Source of the DNA: Blepharisma stoltei | Lineage: Eukaryota > Ciliophora > Heterotrichea > Heterotrichida > Blepharismidae | Assembly: GCA_914767885.1 (NCBI GenBank) | Contig: CAJZBQ010000034.1 | Coordinates: 281,001-345,000, forward strand | Direction of reading: 5' to 3' | DNA: 64,000 nt | Part shown: in pieces, positions 53,142 to 64,000 of the stretch | Layout: each line of letters opens with the position of its first letter | Numbering within the stretch: the first letter of the stretch is position 1 | The notes under the pieces: model-generated | Told to the model about the DNA's origin: nothing | What the model saw: the letters and a program-made list of their open reading frames with translations, nothing else | Databases searched by the model: none | Program-made: the position numbers and the translations under genes

Positions 53142-53489
53142 TATTTAAGAAGGGGAGTGATAAAAAGTTTTAGATAAAAATAATAGCTTGCAGATAAATA
53201 AAAATATATGCAGAGTTCATTAAAGTTGAATAATGGTATTTAGAAAATGAAACAGAATATTGATTTAATAGTACTAAAGCAATTTATTTAGAACTGTGTA
53301 TAAATTTTAATGACCCTTACCTTATTATAAAAATGGAAATAAATATTAAAAAATTTTTATTTATTAAGTTTTAAAATAAAAATACTGATAGGTAAATTTT
53401 TGAATGAGAAAATTGAAGTATGAAGCGAAGTTAATGTAATTGAAATGCTTATCTGGTTTTATAAGTAAATAAATTGGATTAGTCTTAGC
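53142..53489. other. Intergenic, no gene recognised
   Basis: AT-rich spacer; nothing supported. Confidence 0.5.
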
Positions 53490-56036
53490 TTATTCGTAAA
53501 GCCTTCCTAAAATGTTAGTATATTTGTCACGAGCTGCTTTTCTATTCAATTTATGGGTAGAGGTCAAGATATCATTTTCAGTCCATCTTTGACTTTCTAA
53601 CTTCTTACTCCCCCCCCCCCTCCGTGAGCGAACAAAAACCATTAGAAAAATCACCATTTTTTGACCAAAAACCCACCCTCCGTGAGCGAACAAAAATTTT
53701 TTTAATAGAAAAAATTTTAATGGAAAAAAATTTTGATATATAAGTGATAATTAGTATAATGAAATCTAGAGCTAATTCTGTTTAATTTTAAACAAATTGC
53801 GTTTTAAAACATAAATTTTGCAAATTAAATTAATATTTGCTTCCCAATTTTTGCAAATTAGGATTTTTTTAAATTTCGAAAAAAAAATTTTTTATAAAAT
53901 TTATATATAAATTTTTTTTTAAAAAAAAAAAATTAACCCCCCTCCGTGAGTGAACAAAATTTTTTTGTTCGCTCACGGAGGGGGGGGGGGGAGTTAGTAA
54001 CAACGCATAATTTTTATCTGCTATTAGAAAACGATAATTTTGAAAATATTTTGATTTTTGGATTAATTTTTCTATAAATAGATTGCCTTTGATAGTATTT
54101 AATGATGAGCAAAAACTCAAACTAAAATTAAAGAAATTAATAGGAGTAAGTAAATTTTTCTTATAGCTTCATATGGTGGCAGGTTATCCTCTCTTGATAT
54201 TAGTTCCATATCTGTTAAAATATCATCCCTCAATTTTTCTATTTGGCACAACTCTTGCAAACTTTTTTCTCTTTCAATCCCTAATCTTGGCGCCCAAGCT
54301 CCTCTTACATACCCATCATCCGGTACAACAACAGCGACCAAATGCGACTTAGAAGGATCTCCATATACAAAAATTTGATCAATAAATTTACTTTTCCCAT
54401 AAGCTAGCTCAAGTTTTCCAGTTGCTACAAATTCGCCATTAGACAATTTAAACACCCCATGCTTTCTATCAATTAATTTGAATGCTCCATTATGATGCAA
54501 GCGAACGAAAATATCCCCAGTATGAATCCAGCCTTCACTGTCCATAGCTTGGTGAGTTCTTTCTTCATCTTTATAATATCCTCTAAATAGTGTTGGCCCT
54601 CTTAAGCATAATTCTCCTCTTGGGGCGTATTCACCTTTTTCATTCACATCAAAAGAGAAATACCCAATATCAGGTAAATCTACAAGTTTGGCTTCGACAC
54701 TAGGAGTAGGGCCTCCTATATGTCCAGCTTCATAGTCTCCAGGCTGAGTTATAAATGATGCTGCAAAAGTTTCAGCTAGTCCATATCCTTCAATTATAGG
54801 AACACCTAATACAATTCTTAGGAATTTAATTACATCAGGGTGTATTGAAGCTGAACCTGTAATAACTAATCTTACCCTTCCACCCAAAATTTTTCTAATT
54901 TTGCTGAACACAACACAATCAGTAACTGGTGAAGGCGAAAATGTCCCCTGCTCATACATTCTTTTCTTTCTATTGTATCCGCATCTATAGAGAAGTCAGT
55001 TGAGTCCTTTTGAGCATTCAACTTGGCATTTTAATTTATCATGGATTTTAGTAAGAATTTTTGGGACAGTTTGGAAAATAGTTGGCTGAAGAACTGATAA
55101 ATCATCTTTTACTTGATGGACATCACCTGAATAGAAACCAATCCTCCCCCCACACAAGATCATAAAATGAACTGCCAGCCTTTCCAACATATGAGCAAGA
55201 GGCAAATAAGAAAGCATTGAATCACATGGACTAAAAACAAACCCTGAGCCAACTATTCCTGCCAATGCACAAACACCATTACAATGAGTCAACAATGCAC
55301 CTTTCGGCATACCTGTAGTCCCACTTGTGTAGCAAATTGTAAAAATTGAATCTGGCTTCGGAGGGTGTTCGTCACAATGTGTGCCTTTAATTGCAAGCTC
55401 TGAAAAGCTATAAATTTCAATATCAAGCTCTTTAGCTTTTTGTCTCAATTGAGTATCAACTGGCTCGAACTGAATGATAACTTCTATACTGCCGAAATGC
55501 TTATCTTTTTTATGTTTCAGCAGTTTTTCAGTTAAATCAAATGAGCAAGCTACTGCTTTTAATTGAGTTTGGTTTATGATATATTTGAGAACTTCAAAAG
55601 AATATTTGTCATACAATGGAACTGTTGTGATCCCTTGGCTCATACAAGCAAGATCTAATGTAACCCACTCTGCGCGGGATTTAGAGAAGATTCCTAATAG
55701 TGATAGACCTTCGGCGTCCTTTTGTCGGAGTCCTATAGAGGATAAGCCTGAGCCTATTAGTACTGAAAATTCTAAGACCTCTGAATATGTCTTCCATCTG
55801 TATTCACCTAAGCTGCCATCTCTATTGTAAACTCTTGTACCGAGAAATGGTCGGGATCCATATTTTTCTGCTGAGGACTTAAAATTCTGATATAGAGTTT
55901 TTGCGTTGTTGAAAAGTGAAGAACTAAGATATGGCTTAGCATTAGGATGAACAAATATAGGCGTTTGGCCTTCTCTATCCGATCCATGCACTGGGACGCT
56001 ATAACAATATTTTTGCCGGCTTACACCACAGCCCAT
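53490..56036 (-). CDS. ACSL: Long-chain acyl-CoA synthetase
   Basis: 665 aa after excising a 549-bp IES near the 3' end; one TGA Trp (G-L-N-W-L-L-Y). AMP-binding motif Y-T-S-G-T-T-G-M-P-K-G, P-loop-side Y-L-P-L-A-H-M-L-E-R, E-G-Y-G-L-A-E-T, fatty-acyl signature region W-I-H-T-G-D-I and K-L-I-D-R-K-H. The final block L-T-S-T-H-K-L-N-R-K-A lies beyond the IES. It activates fatty acids to acyl-CoA with ATP. The start M-G-C-G-V-S is a textbook N-myristoylation plus palmitoylation signal, suggesting membrane attachment rather than a transmembrane anchor. Confidence 0.92.
53600..54148. other. IES (549 bp) in the ACSL gene
   Basis: TTA repeats at both ends on the coding strand. Removal joins A-I-R-K-I-Y to L-E-S-Q-R-W-T-E-N-D. 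It contains a whole MITE plus about 155 bp of other sequence that is open in one frame on the minus strand. Confidence 0.83.
53608..53993 (+). mobile_element. Family I MITE (386 bp) inside ACSL
   Basis: Complete, direct-repeat end left and hairpin end right; 7 bp from one IES boundary and 155 bp from the other. Confidence 0.92.
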
Positions 56037-56698
56037 TTTTATTATGTTAATGGCTATAAATAAGAATTTCTGTTTAATAGATTATTTCTTATAAATCAAA
56101 AATGTCTGGAAAATTGGTATAAGCTGCTAAAATTTATATTATAGAAAAACTTTGAGCTCTGTGCTATAAGACAGATTGAAATAGAAATAGCTAGAAAAAT
56201 TCATTAGAGATAAGTTTATATTAATTGGGATTCATGCTAGAAAAGTATTCCAGCGACCTTAAAAATCTATTTTCGAGAGTAAAGGCTATGACGCTTTTAC
56301 TCGATTGCAATTTGAGAGGCTAACTGTTGGTTCTATTAATATTTTATTTAAAGTGTCTAAAAATTTTCTAATTATCTATACTTTAAGCTCTATATACTTT
56401 TACCAAAATATGATTTTTACCATAAGTTTTATTTTGATATTATCATCGGCACAAGCAATGCTAACTAAAAAGAAATCTATAATAAAATGGAACTTGAAGA
56501 AATTATAAGAGCAGAATAACAAAACCTTCAAATTCTTCCCAAATTCCTAACAATTTAATTAATTATAACCAAAACCTTTCTAATAATATTTCATCTTAAT
56601 AAATCGCTCACTAACTCGACTATATTATTTATTTTATAAGTGACATATCTTTATTACTGAACAAACGTTTTATCTCGGTCGAATAATTTTCATAATTA
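56037..56698. other. Intergenic; one very small frame only
   Basis: AT-rich spacer between divergent ACSL and ankyrin genes. A 32-codon frame with a signal-peptide-like start (M-I-F-T-I-S-F-I-L-I-L-S-S-A) lies near 56410 but is too short to claim. Confidence 0.45.
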
Positions 56699-57385
56699 AT
56701 GGAAGATCATGTGTCGCTTGGCGAGCATACCCTTGCTGACAGCAAGGAATCCCCGATACCTACTAAAGCCCAAAAGAGATGAAAACTCTTGCAAAACGTA
56801 ATTTTCGCTTCACATCTTTTTAGAAACCAAGAGATAAAAGTAATGCAAGATATTAATGAACTTGTCCAAGACCTTCAAGGTAGCCCAGCCCGATTTGAAA
56901 TGCCTAGAACACATACCATGCTTGACGATGTCCTTGACGAGCATAAAGTTACAGATAAACTATTTATCTTAATTCAAAGATCTTCTAAAAAAGATTTAAA
57001 TGATATGGAACGACTAATAGAAAACCACCCAAAACGATTCGTAAGGAATTTCAAAGATCCTGATTCATATTTGAATAAGAAAAACATCCAAGGGATAAGG
57101 CCACTATATGAGGCCTCTAAACATGGGTATTTGGAAACTGTACAAATTTTGCTTGATTATGGTGCTGACTGCCATTTAAAAAGTAATTTGAGGAAAAACG
57201 AAGAGGAAAATGCTTTGCAGGTTGCTGTAAGATGGGGTCATTTTGAAGTTGTTAAACTGTTTCTGCAAAATTCGACTTGAAGAAAAGATGAATTAAAAGC
57301 TGCATTAAAATTATCAAATAATCCTAAAATTTCTGAAATTATCAGATCATATATGCCAAAAGGTCGTTTTTGCATGTGCAGATAG
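56699..57385 (+). CDS. Ankyrin-repeat protein
   Basis: 228 aa when two TGA codons are Trp (Q-K-R-W-K-L-L; N-S-T-W-R-K-D). Start M-E-D-H-V-S-L-G-E-H. Charged helical N-terminal half; two to three ankyrin repeats (G-I-R-P-L-Y-E-A-S-K-H-G-Y-L-E-T-V-Q-I-L-L; N-A-L-Q-V-A-V-R-W-G-H-F-E-V-V-K-L-F-L). Ends R-F-C-M-C-R. A binding adaptor of unknown partner. Confidence 0.82.
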
Positions 57386-57722
57386 ATGATACAATATTAA
57401 ATATAACAAAGGATTATAAACAGCAAATAATCTAATTTAATGTTAATAAAATGAAGTCTTTTAGCCTATAAGTCAAAATAAAATAAATTTATTTTGATTT
57501 TTATTTGATTTTTAATAGAGATTCTCTTATATAAATAATTTCAAAAAAATAGCATAATTTTATAATAATCTATGTGTCTATCATATAGAACAAAGGGAAA
57601 TCTATATTTATTCTTTTAAATATAAAATATAAATCAGCTTTTCTAATTTAATTTCAAAAAATATAAAAATTATTCAAAATTGATCAGTAATAATAATTCC
57701 CAAATTCATCAGAATTAAAAAA
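57386..57722. other. Intergenic, no gene recognised
   Basis: AT-rich spacer between two plus-strand genes; nothing supported. Confidence 0.5.
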
Positions 57723-58506
57723 ATGGCCAAACTAGATAAACTCCCGCTCGATTTAATTCGTCATCATATACTTCCTTTCATGAGAAAACCGGAATCTTTT
57801 ATAATCCTAGGCTCCATCAATAAAAGATTAAGGCATAAGTGAAATAAGCTTCACTTCGATATAATCCAACTCGCAGAAAAGCGAATTCCAGAGCTAACCA
57901 AAGTAATTTCAGACAGTGAAAGTATAATTCAAACCGATAATACTCCAAATCTCTCAAGAAACTTATTTCAAGCAGCTGTTGATATAGGAAGCATCCACTT
58001 CATGGAACTTGACTATGAAGATGAACCGACATTGATTTTGCTAGGTATGATTTTAGTTTTCACAAGGAATCTCGGATCTCTCCCAAGCCAAGAAGAAATC
58101 ATATTTCACATTAAGCGGCCAAAACCTATTCATAAATTAGAGCATTTAAATGTCAGAAAAATTTCTATGAGGGCTTTACAGTGGCGATACTGAAAAAAAT
58201 TGTTCTATTTTTTTACCATTTAATAATTGTAAATAAATCTCTAGAAAAATTCCATAAATTTTTTTTAAGAAAACCTCTTTACAGTTGGTGCTGTATATTA
58301 TGAATGAGCATATATGGCAAATAATTGAAGAAAAATTTGTGGGAGAAAACCAAGCTTTGGTTAATTGGGTAAAATTGTTTTCAAAATACATGACTGAAGC
58401 TGCAAAGTTTTCTGAGCTGCAAACTGCTTATGAGTATGCTCTTGTAAGTAAAAGAGGGTTTCTTCGCTTACTCAAAAGTAGCGAAAAAATTTGGAGCGAT
58501 AAATAA
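57723..58506 (+). CDS. F-box-like protein
   Basis: 226 aa after removing a 103-bp IES; TGA Trp in R-H-K-W-N-K. N-terminus K-L-D-K-L-P-L-D-L-I-R-H-H-I-L-P-F-M ... I-L-G-S-I-N-K-R-L-R-H has the F-box pattern. The rest is helical with no named domain, ending E-K-I-W-S-D-K. F-box proteins link substrates to SCF ubiquitin ligases; the substrate is unknown here. Without the IES the frame ends soon after R-A-L-Q. Confidence 0.7.
58177..58279. other. Short IES (103 bp) in the F-box gene
   Basis: TTACAGT repeats at both ends. Excision gives M-R-A-L-Q-L-V-L-Y-I-M-N-E-H in frame. Confidence 0.83.
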
Positions 58507-58615
58507 GAAATCAGCTTATTTATATTTAAAAATGGTCAATTAAATGTATATTATCTCAACTCTCTATTAATATATATGTAAAATAATGATAGAGCTTATT
58601 GTATTTCTATTTAAA

Positions 58616-59293
58616 TTATATAGCTTTGGTAGTTTCTTTATTATGAATCTTGAACCCATAGATCTTCGGCACATACTTCGCAACACTTGCACTTGGATAC
58701 AAATCAGGGTAACTCTGTAACAAAATATGTGGAAACGACAACCCAAAATACGCGCCATCAACGTCTGCATATTTTTGTTTGGGAATATAAACATCTTCAC
58801 ATCTGGGGCAAAAAACTTTTACACGTGACGTCCTTAATTCTTCAGACATTCCTACAGGGATCACGTGCTGCCGCTCACACATGACTCTAGGACAAAACCC
58901 AAACTGTCCTGACAAATATTTTTCTCTCATTATTGCAAGCCCTGGAGCAGATTGAATAAAGCGGGCATGGGAAAGGCCATAAAGGTCAGTAGCGGCTTGG
59001 TACAATTCAAGATAAGTCTCATCCTGCAGATCTTCTTCATCAGGAGGGCTCCCTGAAAGGATTAATTCTAACGCTTCGCGATAATGAGGGACTTTTGTCT
59101 TTAGACCATAAAGATTGAATGAATCTTCAATGTACTCGTCTGAGACCTCTGCAAAGAATTCGTGACCTTCTAAACTGCAAAACCATTGTACCCATCCGTC
59201 TTCAGAGACCTCTTCTTCTTCTTCCTCTTCTTCTTCGTCTTCGTTTAGAGTAAGCTCTTCAGCTGAATTACTCTTACAATTAGGGTCTTCCAT
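58616..59293 (-). CDS. CSNK2B: Casein kinase 2 regulatory (beta) subunit
   Basis: 225 aa. An acidic Glu run (residues ~18-30), then W-V-Q-W-F-C-S-L-E-G-H-E-F-F, Y-I-E-D-S-F-N-L-Y-G-L, zinc finger C-P-R-V-M-C ... C-P-R-C, D-G-A-Y-F-G-L-S-F-P-H, and V-P-K-I-Y-G-F-K-I. All four zinc Cys are present. It dimerises and stabilises the CK2 alpha kinase. Uninterrupted. Confidence 0.96.
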   Translation of the reverse strand: MEDPNCKSNSAEELTLNEDEEEEEEEEEVSEDGWVQWFCSLEGHEFFAEVSDEYIEDSFNLYGLKTKVPHYREALELILSGSPPDEEDLQDETYLELYQAATDLYGLSHARFIQSAPGLAIMREKYLSGQFGFCPRVMCERQHVIPVGMSEELRTSRVKVFCPRCEDVYIPKQKYADVDGAYFGLSFPHILLQSYPDLYPSASVAKYVPKIYGFKIHNKETTKAI

Positions 59294-59837
59294 ATTATTT
59301 AATTAAATTAGAAACTTTCGTTCAAAAACTTGCATAAATTTTGGTAAAGTATTTTGCTGTTAAAAGAAAAGGTATCTAAATAGTAATTCAATGTAAGTCT
59401 TTTGGTTAAGAAAGAATAAGAAAATATTAGGTAAATAATTTTTTGGAAATATATATTTTTGAATCTTTGCTTGATAGAGAATAGAGGCAAAATTAAAATA
59501 TTTTGAGCTAAAAATAAATTGAATCTTAATATAATAACCTAGTTATTTATTTATTAAAATATATGATATAGATATTTTATTAATTGAGAAGTTACTATTA
59601 ATATTTACAATAATAGCATTCTAATGCAAAAATATCTTTATAGAAAAACTGAAGAAAAAGTAAAAGAGTAAACAGCTGAAGCAATTAGCTAGAACTGAAA
59701 AGTAATAATTCAATTTCTGTATATAGAGATTAGCTACAGCAATGTACATTTAAGCAGATAATATAAATTAAATTTCCTCTAGATCAATCAAAGTTTCAAC
59801 AATTTTTTGTCGCAAATTGATTTAATAGTTGATTAAA
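59294..59837. other. Intergenic, no gene recognised
   Basis: AT-rich spacer between divergent CK2 beta and Rab2 genes; nothing supported. Confidence 0.5.
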
Positions 59838-60607
<770 letters not shown>

Positions 60608-60746
60608 ACACAAATAATTAGTCATTTTCAGGTTTTAAATTTTAATCAAAATTATAAAGTTCAGATTCATAGCTAAATCTTATTCTTATTTTGTTTTCGC
60701 TTTATTATTGATTATTTTGAATATTTTTGGAAAAAATTGCTTAATC

Positions 60747-60985
60747 ACCCCTCCGTGAACGAACAAAAAAATTTTAGCTTAAGGAGGAGATATAAATTTT
60801 ATAGTAAATTTATTTTCGAATTTAAATTATGTTTTAAAATCAGAACTAACTAGAGATTTCACTATACTAATTATCACTTATATAATCAAAATATTTTTTC
60901 CATAAAAATTTTTGTTAATTCGCGGAGGTAGATTTTTAATCAAAAAATAGGGATTTTTTCAATGGTTTTGTTCGCTCACGGAAAT
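60747..60985 (-). mobile_element. Family I MITE, decayed
   Basis: CACCCCTCCGTGAACGAACA start, core ACTAGAGATTTCACTATACT, end TTTTGTTCGCTCACGGA. Internally shortened. Confidence 0.75.
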
Positions 60986-61668
60986 ATAGAATAATTTTAT
61001 TTTTCTAAAATAATTTAGAAGTTTATATGCTACTCTCATATTTATTATATTCAGATTGAGCCGGCTCTTTCTACTTTTCTACTTTCTCATGAAAAAGGTT
61101 AGTATAGTTTTATCTATGATTGGAATATTCCATTTGCAACATCATTGAGGAATTAGCTAATCTTGGAAGGGATTTTAAGAGGAATATTGTCTGAAGATAA
61201 ATTAATGAAAAATATTAACTCTCCTTTTAAATTGAAATAAAAATCCCATTCCAATTTAAAGGGGGTTTAATTAATTCATATTTTATAAAATTTTAAAATA
61301 TTGAACGCAATATTTATTTTTATGAAGAATTAAATTTAAAAATTAAACAATTGAGAGTGTGAAAACTGTTTAAATAATAGGTTATCAAAGATAATTTAAC
61401 TATAAAATTTTCCTATTGAAAAAATTGCTCTAATTTAAAGGGGGGTTAATTGGAAATTTTACTGATATTTTGTTCCAATTTAAGGAGAGGAGTAAGTTAA
61501 TACCCTTCAAAAACTTAAAAATTAAAATTGATAGAAATTATAGATAGAAAACTATTCTAGGTAATGTTTAAAAATAAAGGTTTATAAACGTGATTTCTAT
61601 TTGTATTTTTGTAAGTTATAAATTTAGTAATTTACTAGAATAATCAATCCTTATCTATTTTCTTAAAG
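60986..61668. other. Intergenic between the Rab2 and GST genes
   Basis: AT-rich spacer. Apart from the small family III MITE at 61219-61492 no gene or RNA is recognised. Confidence 0.5.
61219..61492 (-). mobile_element. Family III MITE, small copy (274 bp)
   Basis: CTCTCCTTTTAAATTGAAAT with a nearby CCAATTTAAAGGGGG forms a hairpin end at left. The right end carries spaced AATTTAAAGGGGG and CCAATTTAAGGAGAGGAG. Same plan as families I and II. Confidence 0.72.
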
Positions 61669-63776
61669 ATGTTGAATTATTTAATGTCTCAAATAAGGTT
61701 TCACTATTTAGATCTCTTCGGCAGAGGAGAAGTTACTAGAATAATATTGAAATATTTAGGTCTTGAATTTGAAGATATAAGATACACCCGTGAGGCTTGG
61801 AATGAAACCAAAACATCAGGAATAGCAGAATTTTATCAAGTGCCTTTACTCCAAATTGATGGCCACAACTTGGTTCAGTCCAGAGCTATCGAAAAGTACA
61901 CTTTCATTAATAAATATAATTTTATATGCTTTATATCTCTTTTAATAATAAATTCCCAAATTCAATTACCAAGAATGGTACAATTTTTTAGAAGATTATA
62001 TGTTCCTAACTTTGAAATTTGCTTAATAATTATGCAAAAATTATTTATTAGTTTTGCCGGAAAAATAAATAAATATTATACTTGCTCAGAAGAGCTATAT
62101 ACATTAAAATGGCGACAAGTGCCACCTGCCCTCGTGGCGAAGCAGTCCAGACTTTATGGCCGCGGTGAACTGGGACGGACTCCAATTCGAGAATCAAGTG
62201 CAGGCTCAAGAGATGTGTACCCGGGTAGGCTTGGCTGCTTTCCTGTTGTAGAAATGGAGGTACTCAGCAACGTCCTTTTGGATCCGAGGGGGCATTCTTC
62301 TACCGAGAAACTGGGGGTTTCGGCCTAAGCTACAGGGGAGTAGTCTTTTTTCTATAGCTACCGAAGGAAAAGAACTTCAGCACCGGGCAGACTCCAAAGA
62401 CACTTACTCCCCCCCTTTAAATTGGAACAAAATTTAATTTTTATAATAAAAAATTATATATATAATTTTTATCTAAAAAGTTTTGATATAAGTTAAATGC
62501 TTCTTCTTAACTAAAATTAAAAATTTATTTATATCTTGCTCTTTTTTAAAGAAAAAAGTATAAAGAGCATCTTATTTAAATAAATTTATTATCCTTAATT
62601 GGTAAATTTTAAAAAAAATTAATTTTTTTTTTTTAAAAATTTTCAAAAAATTTTTGTTTTTTTGGTAAAAATGATATTTTTTATTTGGATAGTTTTGATA
62701 TAAATTCAATCGGAATTCTTTATAAAATTTCAAAATTTACTTATTCCTTGCTTTATTTTAAAGAATAGAGTATAAATAGCATCTAAATTAGCACTTTGAT
62801 CGATAAATTTCTAAAATTTATTTTTTTTTAATTTTTTTTATCAATAAAAATAACAAATTTTGTGTAAATAATTTTGATACCAATTAATAGTGGCGTATTA
62901 ACTAATAATGAAAATTTAGTTATATCTTGCTTTGTTTTAAAGGATAAAGAGTAAATAGCATTTTATTAAACAAAATTTATTGATCTAATTCGATAAGCTT
63001 TTGAAATTTTTTTTTTTTAATTTTTATATATTTTATAAAAAATTTTATATTGATATTTTTTTTTAAAAAAAAAAATTAACCCCCCTTTAAATTGGAACAA
63101 AAATTTTAGTTCCAATTTAAAGGGGGGGGGCGAGTTAGAATCAAGCTATTCCAATGGTCTGCCACAGGGCCGCAGAAATTCACAAGCACTCAAGACTGAA
63201 GCCTCAAGGTGAGGAGGAGATGAAGGTACCGAAGTGGCATCCACCTTCGGAGGAAAGACCCTCTGGCATGAAGTCGAAAAGCGGTTGAATCTCCCATACG
63301 GGAGGTCTTTTGGTGACTATATCACCACTATGGTTAATGCCTGCCTTTAATAAATCTAACCTAATTTGCTCAGAAGAGCTGGGCTTATTTCAAGTGATCC
63401 TTTTGCCAACTATCAATCAGAATCTCTTGTTGGCTATATAGATGATACCATCCAAATTGTTGTCAAATTCATGTGAATTGATAAAGATTTGGAAGGACTT
63501 GGGAAATGGATACAAGAGCAGCTTCCAGAAAGGCTTAAGATCATTGAAAAAAGGCTAAATGAAAGCAATACCCACCTTGCTGGCGATTCAATAAGCCATG
63601 CAGATTTTGTTGTTTTCGAATTTCTTTATGATGGATTTTTAAGACCTCAAAAGGCTGCAACAGCAAGATCTATTCTTGAAGCAAATGCTCCTAGACTTCT
63701 TCAGTTCGCAGAGACTTTTAAGAGCCATCCTCACTTAGCAGCTTATCTTGCAACAAGGGAAGAGAGGGAAAATTAA
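61669..63776 (+). CDS. Glutathione S-transferase, interrupted by an IES and a nested mobile element
   Basis: 213 aa when both inserts are removed. Thioredoxin-fold half: Q-I-R-F-H-Y-L-D-L-F-G-R-G-E-V-T-R-I-I-L with V-P-L-L-Q-I-D-G and Q-S-R-A-I-E-K-Y. After the inserts L-L-R-R-A-G-L-I-S-S-D-P-F, M-W-I-D-K-D-L (TGA Trp), and a helical C-terminal half (S-N-T-H-L-A-G-D-S-I-S-H-A-D-F) with the S/T-x-x-D box. M-S-Q-I-R-F-H-Y, 5 codons in, may be the true start. It conjugates glutathione to electrophiles in the cytosol. The second insert is not flanked by TA, so this copy may be non-functional. Confidence 0.85.
61897..62078. other. IES (182 bp) in the GST gene
   Basis: TAC repeats at both ends; excision gives A-I-E-K-Y-L-L-R-R-A in frame. 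Confidence 0.78.
62097..63365 (+). mobile_element. Retroposon-like insert, family C copy 2, with a MITE nested in it
   Basis: The 15-bp target duplication TTGCTCAGAAGAGCT is at 62082-62096 and 63366-63380. The 5' end (ATATACATTAAAATGGCG) and the block ACCGAGAAACTGGGGGTTTC match family C copy 1. The 3' tail is TAATAAATCTAACCTAA. The body is split by the family III element at 62407-63134. Insert plus repeat is 1284 bp, a multiple of 3. Confidence 0.82.
62407..63134 (+). mobile_element. Family III MITE, large copy (728 bp), nested
   Basis: CTCCCCCCCTTTAAATTGGA start; the right end is a hairpin of CCTTTAAATTGGAACAAAA and its complement, ending GGGGCGAG. The interior holds three diverged tandem units of about 180-210 bp, each with a TTTTGATA(T/C) start and a TTGCT(C/T)T...TTTTAAAG landmark. 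It lies inside a family C retroposon and so is the younger of the two. Confidence 0.85.
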
Positions 63777-63947
63777 CTTACATAGATTTAACTTAAAATT
63801 GGCCAATAACTTTAATAGTAAAAATTAATTCATATTTACATAAACCTATTATTGGATTTAGACATTCCAAACGAAATCATCAAGTTTTTATGCTCAATTT
63901 TTTATTTTTAATAGCAGTTCAAAATCATTTAATTTATTTATAAACCG

Positions 63948-64000
63948 CTCCCTAAAAATTTATTCCAAATTAAAGGGAATTAATTTTTTTAACAAAAAAT
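63948..64000. mobile_element. Start of a further family III-like MITE, cut by the window end
   Basis: CTCCCTAAAAATTTATTCCAAATTAAAGGGAATTAA resembles the hairpin end of the small family III copy. The remainder lies outside the window. Confidence 0.45.

Noticed and set aside
53869-54120. Open frame on the minus strand next to the ACSL MITE
   Set aside because: It lies wholly inside the ACSL IES, begins without a proper ATG, and runs into the MITE terminus; the ACSL frame passes over it.

Overview
This looks like germline (micronuclear) DNA of a heterotrich ciliate close to Blepharisma. UGA is read as tryptophan in many unrelated genes, for example at WD40 'WD' positions and in the G-L-W-L-P motif of a Trf4-type polymerase, while UAA and UAG still terminate. 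Six introns are only 15-16 nt long (GTAA...AG), a heterotrich hallmark. Stentor uses the standard code, and karyorelicts such as Loxodes reassign UAA/UAG, so both fit less well. The DNA is AT-rich, the genes are close-packed on both strands, and every recognisable protein is eukaryotic. The germline assignment rests on about 20 insertions that break conserved proteins. Nearly all are bounded by a TA or a longer TA-containing direct repeat, and removing the insert plus one repeat restores both frame and family motif. These are internal eliminated sequences (IESs).

Layout. 1-2386: pentapeptide/WD40 gene. 2340-8905: two hybrid histidine kinases, head to head around repeats. 8990-12991: Kelch/Cys-rich membrane protein, the most fragmented gene (three introns, two short IESs, one retroposon). 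13874-20801: PEX19, a Ras-like GTPase, tandem ADF/cofilins, a RING protein, a small acidic protein, a Myb factor and ARPC4. 21026-28176: low-complexity, secreted and unknown proteins plus CFAP100 with two IESs. 28517-34905: CK1-like kinase, J-domain membrane protein, CCT5, coiled coil, VAP. 35676-42540: small basic protein, NUP98 and a decayed tandem NUP98 copy. 42980-53141: peroxiredoxin, VTT protein, Vti1 SNARE, centrin, small PP1-docking protein, Trf4/5-type polymerase, C2H2 protein. 53490-63776: acyl-CoA synthetase, ankyrin and F-box proteins, CK2 beta, Rab2, GST.

Mobile DNA falls in two classes. (1) MITE-like elements of about 380 bp, and one of 728 bp, start CTCCC and end GGGAG. Four terminal-sequence variants share one asymmetric plan: a hairpin at one end and a spaced direct repeat at the other. 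(2) GC-richer retroposon-like inserts have 7-16 bp target duplications and short repetitive 3' tails. Both classes sit inside exons. MITEs occupy larger IESs whose boundaries lie outside the MITE. Six of seven retroposon target duplications contain TA, so they could be cut out as IESs.

Most genes are housekeeping (trafficking, actin, cilia, chaperonin, peroxisome, signalling) and form no operon-like system. The most unusual feature is the interplay of mobile elements with the TA-based excision code. All joins are conceptual, made by eye from the sequence.
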